Positions 43,588-52,487 of a stretch of DNA of 64,000 nucleotides are shown here, piece after piece; positions within the stretch are counted from its first letter, which is position 1; each line of letters starts with the position of its first letter. Made by a program: the position numbers and the translations under genes. Source of the stretch: Ruminococcus flavefaciens (GTDB taxonomy: Bacteria; Bacteroidota; Bacteroidia; Bacteroidales; P3); the NCBI GenBank assembly GCA_023667315.1, contig JAMPAI010000008.1:1-64000 (forward strand), read 5' to 3'. Under the pieces are notes generated by a model. That model ran no database searches, had not been told where the DNA came from, and was given only the letters and a program-made list of their open reading frames with translations.

Positions 43588-44523
43588 TTATTTCTTGTCG
43601 TTTTTGTTTCCCAGAAGGCTCGGTTCGGGCACCTCGTCGCCGTGCAGTATGTTGAGGTAGCTGGCGTAGCGTACCGGGGAGATTTTTCCCTCTTCCACCG
43701 CCTGCTTCACGGCGCAGCCCGGTTCGTGTTCGTGGGTGCAGTTGTTGAAGCGGCAGTCTCCCGACACCCGCTGCATTTCGGGGAAGTAGCGTGAAAGTTC
43801 GTCGGTGGTGAACCTCACCATGCCGAATTCCTTGATGCCGGGCGTGTCCACGATGTAGCCGCCGAACGAGAGCGGGTACATGCGGGCGTAGGTGGTGGTG
43901 TGCTTGCCCTTGAGGTGGGTTTCGGAAATCTCGCCGATGCGTATGTCAAGGCTCGGCTCCAGGTGCCGGATAAGCGCCGACTTGCCCACGCCCGAATTGC
44001 CCGAAAAGAGGCAGATGCGGTCTTTCATGCGCGCCTTCAGTTCCTCCATGCCTTCTCCTGTGAGTGCGCTGGTGGCCATCACTTCGTAGCCGGCCTCGGT
44101 GTAGATCTGCCGGTAGGTTTCGTATTCCTCCTCGTTTTGAGGCGTGAAGAGGTCGCGTTTGTTGAACACGAGGCACACCGGCACGTGGTAGGCCTGCCCG
44201 GTTACCAGAAAGCGGTCGATGAATCCCTGGGGCGTACGCGGCTGATTCAGCCCGATCACCAGAAAGGCCAAATCTATGTTGGCGGCGATGATGTGGGTCT
44301 GCTTGGAAAGGTTCACCGACTTGCGGATAATGCAGTTGCGGCGTTCCTCCACGCGCGTGATCCACTCGCCCTCGAATTCCACCATGTCGCCCACCGCCAC
44401 CGGGTTGGTGGTCTTTACGCCCCTGATGCGGAAGTTGCCCTTCACCTTGCAGTTGTGCAGCTGCAAGGCGCTGTCCTGCACCGCGTATTCCTTGCCCGTA
44501 CTTGCGATTACCCTTCCCAGCAT
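43588..44523 (-). CDS. rsgA: Ribosome small subunit-dependent GTPase A
   Basis: A 311-residue RsgA (YjeQ) GTPase acting late in 30S subunit maturation. It has an N-terminal OB fold (KVKGNFRIRGVKTTNPVAVGD), then the circularly permuted GTPase order G4 (VFNKRD), G1 (SGNSGVGKSAL) and G3 (VDTPGIKEFG). The C-terminal zinc site is GDCRFNNCTHEHEPGCAVKQA. The length is normal. It lies 4 bases from both neighbours, so co-transcription is expected. Confidence 0.95.
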   Translation of the reverse strand: MLGRVIASTGKEYAVQDSALQLHNCKVKGNFRIRGVKTTNPVAVGDMVEFEGEWITRVEERRNCIIRKSVNLSKQTHIIAANIDLAFLVIGLNQPRTPQGFIDRFLVTGQAYHVPVCLVFNKRDLFTPQNEEEYETYRQIYTEAGYEVMATSALTGEGMEELKARMKDRICLFSGNSGVGKSALIRHLEPSLDIRIGEISETHLKGKHTTTYARMYPLSFGGYIVDTPGIKEFGMVRFTTDELSRYFPEMQRVSGDCRFNNCTHEHEPGCAVKQAVEEGKISPVRYASYLNILHGDEVPEPSLLGNKNDKK

Positions 44524-44527
44524 CGGC

Positions 44528-46354
44528 TTACTGATTTGCGGTGTTCTGCATCTGGCAGAGCTTGTGGTAAAGCCCCTGTTGCGCGTAGAGCTGTTCGTGC
44601 GTGCCGCGTTCCACTATGCGGCCTTCCTCAATCACGATGATTTCGTCGGCCTGGCGGATGCTCGAGAGCCTGTGGGCCACCGAGATGATGGTCTGGCGGT
44701 TCTTCTTTCCCTCCTGGCGGATGGCCTCCATGATGCGGTTCTCGGCCTCGGTGTCGAGCGCGGAGGTGGCCTCGTCGAACAGCAGGATGGGCGCTTTCTT
44801 GAGCAGGGCGCGCGCGATGCTGATGCGCTGCCGCTGGCCGCCCGAGAGCTTGGTGCCGCTGTCGCCGATAAGGCTCTGGTAGCCGTTTTCGCTCTGCATG
44901 ATGAAACCGTGCGCGTCGGCCATCTTCGCGGCGTGTTCCACCTCTTCTTTGGACGCCTTGGGATTTCCGACCAGTATGTTGTTGTAGAGCGTGTCGTTAA
45001 ACAGCACCGTGTCTTGCGAAACGAGGGAGGAAAGCTCGCGCAGGTCGTCAATGCGGCAGTCGGCGAGGTCGTTGCCGTCTATCGTTATCCTGCCCGAAAC
45101 GGGGTCGTAGAAACGCGGGATAAGGTTGATGACGGTCGATTTCCCGCCGCCCGAGGGCCCCACCAGCGCCACGAACTTCCCCTTTTCGATGCGCAGGTCG
45201 ATGTGCTTGAGGGTCTGTTTCTCGCCATAGGTAAAGCAGACGTCCTGCAAGGCTATCTCGTGTTCGAACGTCTTGAGCTCCGTGGCGTTCTCTTTCTGCA
45301 CGATAACCTCCTCGGCCTCGAACACCTCCTGGATACGGGCCAAGGAACCCTTGCCCGACTGCCAGACAAAGTAAGCCGTGGTGATGTTCTTCGACGAAGG
45401 CAGGATCTGGATCATCGCCAGCAGGTAGGTGATGAACGCCTCCGGCCTAAGGCTGTGCTGCGACAGGATAAGGTAACCTCCTACAACTAGAATCACCACG
45501 ATGGCGATGGTTCCCAACACCTCACTGACGGGCGAGCTGAGGTTGGTGCGGTGCAACACATTGCTGTTGAGTCTGTAAAAAGAATCGTTGTCTTTGCGGA
45601 ACTTATTCACGGCATAAGGGGTGGTGTTGTAGCTTCGGATGGTCTTCATACCGTCCAAACTCTCGGACACCTGCGCCGCGATATGCCCCTTTAAATCTTG
45701 CAATTGGCGGGATTTGCGCTTTAACGAACGCGATATGAAGCTGGTGACCACCCCGATGACGGGCAGGATCACCAGCACGAACAGGCTCAGGGGAACGCTG
45801 ATAAAGAACAGGGCCGCCACCAGGAAGATAAAAGTTATGATGTCCACCAGCACTTCCTGAATCTGGTTCAGCATCTGGTTATCGACTTCTTGGGTGTTGT
45901 CGGTGATGCGCGAGATCAGGTCGCCTTTCTGTTGCTGCGAATAGTAGGAAAGGGGCAGGGTCATGTACTTTTTGAACATGTCGTTGCGCATCTGCGCCAC
46001 CATGCGGTTGCGGATGGGTGAGAAGAGGTACAGTCCCATATAGGCGCACAGGTTCTTGAGGAAATAGGCTCCGGTAAGGCAGCCAGCCAGGATCAATAGG
46101 GTAATGGGTTTTCCGAAACGGGCGATGGAGAGGTTCACCCAGTTTTCCAGCACCTCGATGCCGGCGTTAGCCAGGCCTTCCGTGGCCTGCGCGCCTGCGC
46201 CTGCATTGCCCGTGTCGAAAAGGATGTACAGCAAGGGCGCCACCGACACGATGAGCACGATGGTGAACAGCGCCGAGAGTGTCCGCAGGAACACGTTGAA
46301 CAGCAACCGCCCGATATGGGGCTTCATATACTTGAACAGGAGGCTGTTTTTCAT
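44528..46354 (-). CDS. MsbA-like ABC exporter (membrane and ATPase fused)
   Basis: A 608-residue half-transporter. A six-helix membrane domain (about 1-335) is followed by an ATPase with Walker A GPSGGGKST, Q loop VSQDTVLFND, signature KLSGGQRQRIS and Walker B ILLFDEATSALD. The length and the motif TLPLSYYSQQQKGDLISRITDN fit lipid A/lipid flippases of the MsbA type, or multidrug exporters. The start is the ATG whose last bases overlap the purB stop (ATGA, 46351-46354); an open frame extending another 199 codons upstream lies within purB. Lipid substrate is the best guess. Confidence 0.88.
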   Translation of the reverse strand: MKNSLLFKYMKPHIGRLLFNVFLRTLSALFTIVLIVSVAPLLYILFDTGNAGAGAQATEGLANAGIEVLENWVNLSIARFGKPITLLILAGCLTGAYFLKNLCAYMGLYLFSPIRNRMVAQMRNDMFKKYMTLPLSYYSQQQKGDLISRITDNTQEVDNQMLNQIQEVLVDIITFIFLVAALFFISVPLSLFVLVILPVIGVVTSFISRSLKRKSRQLQDLKGHIAAQVSESLDGMKTIRSYNTTPYAVNKFRKDNDSFYRLNSNVLHRTNLSSPVSEVLGTIAIVVILVVGGYLILSQHSLRPEAFITYLLAMIQILPSSKNITTAYFVWQSGKGSLARIQEVFEAEEVIVQKENATELKTFEHEIALQDVCFTYGEKQTLKHIDLRIEKGKFVALVGPSGGGKSTVINLIPRFYDPVSGRITIDGNDLADCRIDDLRELSSLVSQDTVLFNDTLYNNILVGNPKASKEEVEHAAKMADAHGFIMQSENGYQSLIGDSGTKLSGGQRQRISIARALLKKAPILLFDEATSALDTEAENRIMEAIRQEGKKNRQTIISVAHRLSSIRQADEIIVIEEGRIVERGTHEQLYAQQGLYHKLCQMQNTANQ

Positions 46355-47781
46355 TCGGCCGCGCTTTGCGTGGAGGATTCTATGCCGCATTGGGCCAGGC
46401 GTTCCCGGATGCGCTGCGGTTCGAGGCCGTAAACGCCCGTATAGGTCTTGGGGTCGAGTTGCATCAGGCGGTTCTTGGTGTCGGGATCCACGTTCAAGTT
46501 CTGCACAAAATCGATAATGGCCTGCCGGTCTATCTTGCTGCCGGTGCGGGTAAGCGCCTTGAGGGCTTCGTAGGGATGGTCGAACCCGATGGAACGCAGC
46601 ACGGTCTGTATGGCCTCGGCCAGCACGGCCACGTTGTCGTCCAGGTCCTGGTCGATGCGCGGGCGGTTCAAGAGCAGTTTGCCGATGCCTTTGCCGAGCG
46701 ACTTGAAGGCGATGAGCGTGTGCGCCAGTGGCACACCGATATTGCGGCATACGGTGGAGTCGGTAAGGTCGCGCTGCAGGCGCGAGACGGGCAGTTTGGA
46801 AGCCAGGTGCGCGAAGAGGGCGTTGGCGATGCCGAAGTTGCCTTCCGCGTTCTCGAAGTCGATGGGGTTCACCTTGTGCGGCATGGCCGACGAACCCACT
46901 TCGCCCGCCTTGATGCGCTGCTTGAAGTAGTCCATCGAGATGTACGTCCATACGTCGCGGCTAAAGTCGATGAGGATGGTGTTGATGCGCGCCAGGGCGT
47001 CGAAAATGGCGGCGGCGTTGTCGTAGTGTTCTATCTGCGTGGTGGTCTGGTAACGGTTCAGGCCCAGGCTCTCGCTTACGAAACGGTTGGCGAAGGCCAC
47101 CCAGTCGATATGGGGCAGGGCCACGTAATGGGCGTTGAGGTTGCCCGTGGCGCCGCCGAACTTGGCGCTGTGGGGCGTCTGCTGCAAGAGCTGCAATTGC
47201 CCGTAGAGGCGTTCCACGAACACCAGCATTTCCTTGCCCAACACGGTGGGGGAGGCCGGTTGGCCGTGGGTGCGCGCCAGCATGCCCACTTCCGCCCAGT
47301 CGAAGGCTTTCTGCCCGATGAGCCGCATGATTTCGCGCAGGGCGGGCAGCATCACGTTTTCCAGGCCTTCCTTGAGCATCAGGGGCTGGGCGGTGTTGTT
47401 GATGTCTTGCGAGGTAAGCCCGAAGTGAACGAACTCTTCGTACTTCTGCAGTCCCCAGGCCTCGAACTTCGACTTTATAAAGTATTCCACGGCCTTTACG
47501 TCGTGGTTGGTAACCTTTTCGGTCTGCTTTATCTGCAAGGCGTCTTCGTCCGAGAAGTTGAGGTAGAGGCCGCGCATGTCCTGGAACCTGTCTTTCGGAA
47601 AGTCTTTCAGGGCGGGGATATCCAGGCCGCAGAGGGCGATGAAGTATTCCACCTCCACGCGCACCCGGTAGCGCATGAACGCCCATTCGGAGAAGTATTC
47701 CCGGAGGGCGGAGGTCTTGTCGGCGTAGCGCCCGTCGATGGGCGAGGTGGCGTGCAGTGCGGAAAAGGCAGTGTTGTCCAT
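46351..47781 (-). CDS. purB: Adenylosuccinate lyase
   Basis: A 476-residue fumarase-superfamily lyase of purine synthesis that splits SAICAR and adenylosuccinate, releasing fumarate. It resembles Escherichia coli PurB in length and start (FSALHATSPIDGRYADKTSALREYFSEWAFMR is typical). The superfamily signature is GEVGSSAMPHKVNPIDFENAEGN. LTSQDINNTAQPL and ARTHGQPASPTVLGKE carry active-site residues. It overlaps the nadB stop by one base (TAATG) and the following ABC exporter by four bases, so the three are translationally coupled. Confidence 0.95.
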   Translation of the reverse strand: MDNTAFSALHATSPIDGRYADKTSALREYFSEWAFMRYRVRVEVEYFIALCGLDIPALKDFPKDRFQDMRGLYLNFSDEDALQIKQTEKVTNHDVKAVEYFIKSKFEAWGLQKYEEFVHFGLTSQDINNTAQPLMLKEGLENVMLPALREIMRLIGQKAFDWAEVGMLARTHGQPASPTVLGKEMLVFVERLYGQLQLLQQTPHSAKFGGATGNLNAHYVALPHIDWVAFANRFVSESLGLNRYQTTTQIEHYDNAAAIFDALARINTILIDFSRDVWTYISMDYFKQRIKAGEVGSSAMPHKVNPIDFENAEGNFGIANALFAHLASKLPVSRLQRDLTDSTVCRNIGVPLAHTLIAFKSLGKGIGKLLLNRPRIDQDLDDNVAVLAEAIQTVLRSIGFDHPYEALKALTRTGSKIDRQAIIDFVQNLNVDPDTKNRLMQLDPKTYTGVYGLEPQRIRERLAQCGIESSTQSAAE

Positions 47782-49343
47782 TATTTCTTGATATTGTCGA
47801 GATTGTAGTAAAGCCCGCAGTTTTCCTTGCGCTCCATCGACATCTTGATGATGAGGTAGCCGATGTTGATGAGGTTGCGCAGTTCGGCCAGTTTTACCGA
47901 ATGCACGGACTTATGATACAGTTCTTCGGTTTCGCGGTAGATGATGTTGAGCCGGTCCCAGGCGCGTTTAAGGCGCAGATTGGAGCGTACGATGCCCACG
48001 TAGTTCGACATGATGGCCTGAACCTCCTTGAGGCTCTGGGTGATGAGGATCATTTCTTCGTTGAGCACCATGCCTTCGCCGTTCCAGTCGGGAACTTCTT
48101 CGCAGAACGAGATGCCCGGAAGATGGGCCACGGCGTGTTGGGCGGCGCGGTGCGAGAACACGAGGGCTTCAAGCAACGAATTGGATGCCAGTCGGTTGGC
48201 TCCGTGCAGTCCCGTGCAGGAACATTCGCCGGAGGCGTAGAGGTTCTTGATGCTCGTGCAGCCGTCGTGGTCCACCACGATGCCGCCGCAGCTGTAGTGC
48301 GCCACGGGAACTACCGGCAGCATGTCTTTGGTGATGTCGATGCCGATGGAGAGGCACTTGGCGTAGATGGTGGGGAAATGGTGGAATATCTCGGTCTTGG
48401 GGATGGGGCGGCAGTCGAGGAATACATGGTCGTCGCCCGTAATCTTCATCTCGCTGTCGATGGCGCGCGCCACCACGTCGCGGGGCGCCAGTTCGAGGCG
48501 CTTGTCGTAGCGTTCCATGAAGTAGTCGCCGCGGATGGAGCAGAGCTTGGCGCCGGCCCCGCGCACGGCTTCCGAAATCAGGAAGCAGGGTCTTTCCGAG
48601 GGATTGTAGAGCCCGGTGGGGTGGAACTGGATGAACTCCATGTTCTTTACCTTGCCTTTGGCGCGATACACCATGGCCACGCCGTCGCCGGTGGCCACCA
48701 CGGGATTGGTGGTGGTGTTGTACACGTTGCCGTTGCCGCCGGTGGCAAGCATCGTGGTCTTGGCCAGGATGGTGTCTATTTTGTCGGTGTGGGGGTTGAG
48801 CACGTAGGCGCCGAAACACTCGATGTTTTCGGTACGCCGCGTCACTTCCTGCCCCAGGTGGTGCTGGGTGATGATGTCAATGGCGAAGTAGTTCTCCAGC
48901 AGCTCGATGGCGGGGTGCTCCTTAACCGCCTTGAGCAGCGCCCGTTCTATTTCGGCGCCGGTCTGGTCCTTGTGGTGCAGGATACGGTTGGCCGAGTGGC
49001 CGCCTTCGCGCCCCAACTCGAACTCGCCGGTCTGCCTGCGGTCGAATTCGGCGCCCCAGGAGATAAGTTCGTCGATGCGGGCGTTCGACTCGCCGATGGT
49101 GAGCCGTACCACCTCCTCGTCGCAGAGGCCGTCGCCGGCAATGAGGGTGTCCTTGATGTGTTCTTCGTGCGAATCGAGCGCGTCCATCACGGTGGCGATG
49201 CCGCCCTGGGCGTAGTTGGTGGAGGTTTCGTCGGCTTTTGCCTTGGTGATGATGCATACGGTGCCTTTCGAGGCCACCTTCAACGCATAACTCAATCCGG
49301 CTATGCCTGTTCCGATAATCAGAAAATCAACGTGTTTTTTCAT
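47781..49343 (-). CDS. nadB: L-aspartate oxidase
   Basis: A 520-residue flavoprotein that oxidises L-aspartate to iminoaspartate, the first step of de novo NAD synthesis. It has the FAD site DFLIIGTGIAGLSYAL, the substrate loop AQGGIATVMDALDSHEEHIKDTL, the HPTGLYNPSERPCFLISEAVRGAGA block and the C-terminal GECSCTGLHGANRLASNSLLEALVF. It is the first gene of the minus-strand operon. The partners nadA and nadC are not in the window. A 569-codon open frame runs antisense through it and joins phoH, but it is not coding. Confidence 0.95.
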   Translation of the reverse strand: MKKHVDFLIIGTGIAGLSYALKVASKGTVCIITKAKADETSTNYAQGGIATVMDALDSHEEHIKDTLIAGDGLCDEEVVRLTIGESNARIDELISWGAEFDRRQTGEFELGREGGHSANRILHHKDQTGAEIERALLKAVKEHPAIELLENYFAIDIITQHHLGQEVTRRTENIECFGAYVLNPHTDKIDTILAKTTMLATGGNGNVYNTTTNPVVATGDGVAMVYRAKGKVKNMEFIQFHPTGLYNPSERPCFLISEAVRGAGAKLCSIRGDYFMERYDKRLELAPRDVVARAIDSEMKITGDDHVFLDCRPIPKTEIFHHFPTIYAKCLSIGIDITKDMLPVVPVAHYSCGGIVVDHDGCTSIKNLYASGECSCTGLHGANRLASNSLLEALVFSHRAAQHAVAHLPGISFCEEVPDWNGEGMVLNEEMILITQSLKEVQAIMSNYVGIVRSNLRLKRAWDRLNIIYRETEELYHKSVHSVKLAELRNLINIGYLIIKMSMERKENCGLYYNLDNIKK

Positions 49344-49391
49344 CTCTCACATGATGTTTTTCGTCGCTTCAAGCGGCTTTGGCATAAGACG

Positions 49392-49399
49392 CGAATTTA
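49392..49399 (-). promoter_or_regulatory. Candidate -7 box for nadB
   Basis: On the minus strand TAAATTCG lies 48 bases before nadB, in the 120-base divergent gap with phoH. One mismatch to TAnnTTTG; no -33 element seen. Confidence 0.35.
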
Positions 49400-49424
49400 C
49401 GCAAAATCCCGTTATGATTATTTG

Positions 49425-49432
49425 TATTTTTG
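49425..49432 (+). promoter_or_regulatory. -7 box for phoH
   Basis: TATTTTTG matches TAnnTTTG exactly and lies 31 bases before phoH. A GGAGG follows at 49448-49452, an unusually strong Shine-Dalgarno-like sequence for this window, 11 bases before the ATG. Confidence 0.5.
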
Positions 49433-49463
49433 CACACCCAAGACAGAGGAGGTAAAACACACG

Positions 49464-50453
49464 ATGAGCGAACTCTATATCGAAACTTCACCCCACCATC
49501 CGATCGACGTGTTCGGACTGGAAGAGGAGAAACTGAACCGCATACGCCGCTTTTTCCCGCAGCTCAACATCATCCTGCGGGGCGACCTGATCAAGGCGGT
49601 GGGCGATACGGAACACTTGGCGGATTTCGAGGAAAAGATGAAGCTGGTGCTTTTCCATTTCGAGCGTTTCAACCGCCTCAACGAAGCCGACATCGACGCC
49701 ATTCTGGGCGATTCCAAGCCCGAAAACAACGCCCGTACCGAAAATCCCGACCTAGAAAAGGCGTCCACGCCGCTTATCCTGATGGGCGTGAACGGCAAGC
49801 CGGTGCGCGCCCTTACCGCCAACCAGCAGAAACTGGTGGATGCCGTGAACAAGACCGACATGGTGTTCGCCATCGGCCCCGCCGGATCGGGCAAGACCTA
49901 CACGGCGGTGGCGCTGGCCGTAAAGGCCTTGAAAGAGAAAGAGGTAAAGCGCATCATACTGACCCGTCCCGCCGTGGAGGCGGGCGAGAACCTGGGCTTC
50001 CTGCCCGGCGACATGAAGGAGAAGCTGGATCCCTATATGCAGCCGCTTTACGATGCCTTGCGCGACATGATTCCCTACCGCAAGCTGCTTACGCTGTTGG
50101 AAGAATCCACCATCGAGATCGCGCCCCTGGCCTTTATGCGCGGCCGTACCTTGGATCACGCCTTCGTTATCCTGGACGAGGCCCAGAACGCCACCGAAAG
50201 CCAGATGAAGATGTTCCTGACCCGTATGGGCAAGAACGCCAAGTTCGTGATCACCGGCGACATCACCCAGGCCGACCTTCCCCGACACCAGCGTTCGGGC
50301 CTTGTACAGGCTCGCCAGCTGCTGCATTCGGTTCCCGGCATCGCCTTTGTGGAACTTACCGGCAAGGATGTGGTGCGGCACCGTCTGGTGGCGCGCATTA
50401 TTGAGGCCTACGCCAAACATCAGGAAGAAACTCCGGACACCAACGCCCGATAG
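49464..50453 (+). CDS. phoH: PhoH-family ATPase
   Basis: A 329-residue PhoH/YbeZ-like protein. An N-terminal KH-like region (about 1-120) precedes the ATPase with Walker A GPAGSGKTY, then RIILTRPAVEAGENLGFLPG, Walker B VILDEAQNATESQMKMFLTR and a sensor-like ITGDITQADLPRHQRSG. Bacterial PhoH proteins are linked to RNA metabolism, often with the YbeY RNase; ybeY is not seen here. ATG 49464 is chosen because it follows a GGAGG and a -7 box; the open frame upstream is antisense to nadB. It is followed 6 bases later by a secreted protein gene. Confidence 0.93.
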   Translation: MSELYIETSPHHPIDVFGLEEEKLNRIRRFFPQLNIILRGDLIKAVGDTEHLADFEEKMKLVLFHFERFNRLNEADIDAILGDSKPENNARTENPDLEKASTPLILMGVNGKPVRALTANQQKLVDAVNKTDMVFAIGPAGSGKTYTAVALAVKALKEKEVKRIILTRPAVEAGENLGFLPGDMKEKLDPYMQPLYDALRDMIPYRKLLTLLEESTIEIAPLAFMRGRTLDHAFVILDEAQNATESQMKMFLTRMGKNAKFVITGDITQADLPRHQRSGLVQARQLLHSVPGIAFVELTGKDVVRHRLVARIIEAYAKHQEETPDTNAR

Positions 50454-50459
50454 CCCGCC

Positions 50460-52487
50460 ATGCAGAAATCAGCCTTGTTTCAACGCTCTTTCCTGTTTCT
50501 GTCGCTTCTGCTGTCGTTCCGCCCCGGCCTGCGGGCGCAAGACGACGAGGTGCGCAAGAACGCCTTCAGTCAGCGTATCGAAGCCATCAAGACCTCGCCC
50601 TTGGAAGCCCTGCCGGCCTCCGACTGCCGCCTGGCCGACCTCGAATCGGAAATATTCCTTTCCTACGCCCGCCAGAACAGCGGCATCCCCTCCGACCTTC
50701 GCCACCTGCTGGAAGAAAAGCGCCGCCAGATCGACTTCATGCGTTCCCGCATCGACAGCCTCTACTACATACAGGCGCTTCAGGCCATAAACCAAAGCGT
50801 TCCCGACTGGAAAGAGGCCGGAAGGAACATCGAGAAATCCCTGCTGCACAACCGTTTTTTCATCAAGGCGATCGCCTTTAAGATTACCTGCCTCTCGCTC
50901 GACAAAACGAATGCGGAAGCCCTGCTGCAATACGTGAACCGGGTGATGCAGGAATGTTCCTATCCGCCCAAGATAAGGCAGATGGCGCAGACCGTCTATG
51001 GGCGCACCCTAAAGGAAATCGAGGAACTCATTTCCCGCAAGCTCTACCGCGACGCCTTGGATATGTGCCGGCTCCTGGAAACCTATTACCTGCCCGAATT
51101 TCCCGTGCGCTATATGCGCTACAAGGAAAAACTGCTGCAGAACAAGGCGCACCAGGGGGTCTACCGTTCGTTCTGCGAGGTGGCCGAGAAAGCGTTCTCG
51201 CAAAAGCAGTACCAGTTCGCCCAGCAGTACGCGCTGCAGGCCCACGATTATTTCAACGCCAACGAAAAGCATATGGACGGGCTGAACCGCGTGCTTGAGC
51301 TGCTCGACCGCATCGCGCTCGAATACAACCGTATCGCTTCTCTTTCGGACACCGAGGAAAGGGCGTTCTATTCCGCCCTGGTCGATACGATCGTGAACCG
51401 CACGGGTCTGGTCATCAGCCCGCGCATCGAGTACCGGCCCGAAGACGACCTGGCGCTCGAACTGGAACTGCTGAACCGCAGCCTGCATCCCGACACGCTT
51501 GTGCAGGGCAGGGAACTGGTGGCGGCCGACAGCAGGCCGCTTCCGCAACGTACGCCGCTTCAACCTGCCGCACCGGGCAATATCGCGCAAACACGCCTGA
51601 GCCCGCAACAGGCCCGCAGGCAGTTCGAAACAGCCTGCGAACAGGCGCGCTACCTCAACACCAAGCGCAAGTTCCCGGAGGCCTACGCCTGGTTCGAAGA
51701 GGCCGTGCAGCTTAAAGACCAATACAGACTGCGGGCGGAGGCCGATTTCGGGCAGGAATGCCTGCACACGCTCTATCAGGCCATCGACCAATTGCTGAAC
51801 CGCGCCGTGTTCCAGCTGTGGAACAACAACGAGGCGCGCGCCGACAGCCTCTATGCGCAGTCTTCCGCGCTGTTCGGGCGTTACCGGGACCAGAATCCTG
51901 AAGAAGTGGCCGCCCTTACGCCCCTGCAGCAACTTTTGGATAACTATCAGCAGAAAAGGAACGACATACGCTGCCGACAGTGGAGCGAACGCTTGAACCG
52001 TATCCGCACCGCCTTTTTCCGGGAGGCTTCTTTCGGCAACCACGCCTCGGCAGAGGAACAATTGCAGGAAATGCACCGCTTACTGGCGCAAAAACAGGGT
52101 GATTTCGCCGACTGCAGCGAGAATACCGAACAGATAGACGGAGTCCGGAAGGTGTTCGCCGACTGGAGCGATTACCGTAGGTTTATGCACGAAGCCTTTG
52201 CCGACCACAGGAACGGCGATACGGTGGCCTTCATCGCCAAATACCTGTCGGCATCGGCCATGTTCGACACTATGGGGCTGAACGCCTACGTGCCGGCGGA
52301 ACCCTCGCTGTTCAGCCTGCTTTCGGCCTGCGGCGACCTGCAGAGCCTGCTTGTGTGGGACGAATACTGCCTGCGCGGGAAGGAATGGAAACAGGCGCGC
52401 TTTTTAACCGACTACCTGCTGCAGCAGGACTACCGCCGCAAATACGTGGAAAAAATTTCCAGACAGCTTAAGAAAGTTCATGAATAG
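50460..52487 (+). CDS. Secreted helical repeat protein, unknown
   Basis: A 675-residue protein with a signal peptide (SFLFLSLLLSFRPGLRAQ). The rest is almost wholly helical, with TPR-like pairs (FSQKQYQFAQQYALQAHDYFN; RKFPEAYAWFEEAVQLKDQYRLRAEADF) and many aromatic and charged residues. There is no catalytic motif, no T9SS sorting domain and no lipobox. It is probably periplasmic. It overlaps the next gene, an M23 peptidase, by 8 bases, so the two are likely made together and may act in the same cell-wall process. The family is not recognised. Confidence 0.65.
   Translation: MQKSALFQRSFLFLSLLLSFRPGLRAQDDEVRKNAFSQRIEAIKTSPLEALPASDCRLADLESEIFLSYARQNSGIPSDLRHLLEEKRRQIDFMRSRIDSLYYIQALQAINQSVPDWKEAGRNIEKSLLHNRFFIKAIAFKITCLSLDKTNAEALLQYVNRVMQECSYPPKIRQMAQTVYGRTLKEIEELISRKLYRDALDMCRLLETYYLPEFPVRYMRYKEKLLQNKAHQGVYRSFCEVAEKAFSQKQYQFAQQYALQAHDYFNANEKHMDGLNRVLELLDRIALEYNRIASLSDTEERAFYSALVDTIVNRTGLVISPRIEYRPEDDLALELELLNRSLHPDTLVQGRELVAADSRPLPQRTPLQPAAPGNIAQTRLSPQQARRQFETACEQARYLNTKRKFPEAYAWFEEAVQLKDQYRLRAEADFGQECLHTLYQAIDQLLNRAVFQLWNNNEARADSLYAQSSALFGRYRDQNPEEVAALTPLQQLLDNYQQKRNDIRCRQWSERLNRIRTAFFREASFGNHASAEEQLQEMHRLLAQKQGDFADCSENTEQIDGVRKVFADWSDYRRFMHEAFADHRNGDTVAFIAKYLSASAMFDTMGLNAYVPAEPSLFSLLSACGDLQSLLVWDEYCLRGKEWKQARFLTDYLLQQDYRRKYVEKISRQLKKVHE

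Noticed and set aside
46355-46951. An upstream extension of the ABC exporter frame by 199 codons
   Set aside because: It overlaps purB in another frame, and the ATG overlapping the purB stop gives a normal exporter N-terminus.
47757-49463. Open frame extending phoH upstream by 569 codons
   Set aside because: This part is antisense to nadB and has no domain. phoH has its own promoter box, a GGAGG and an ATG at 49464.
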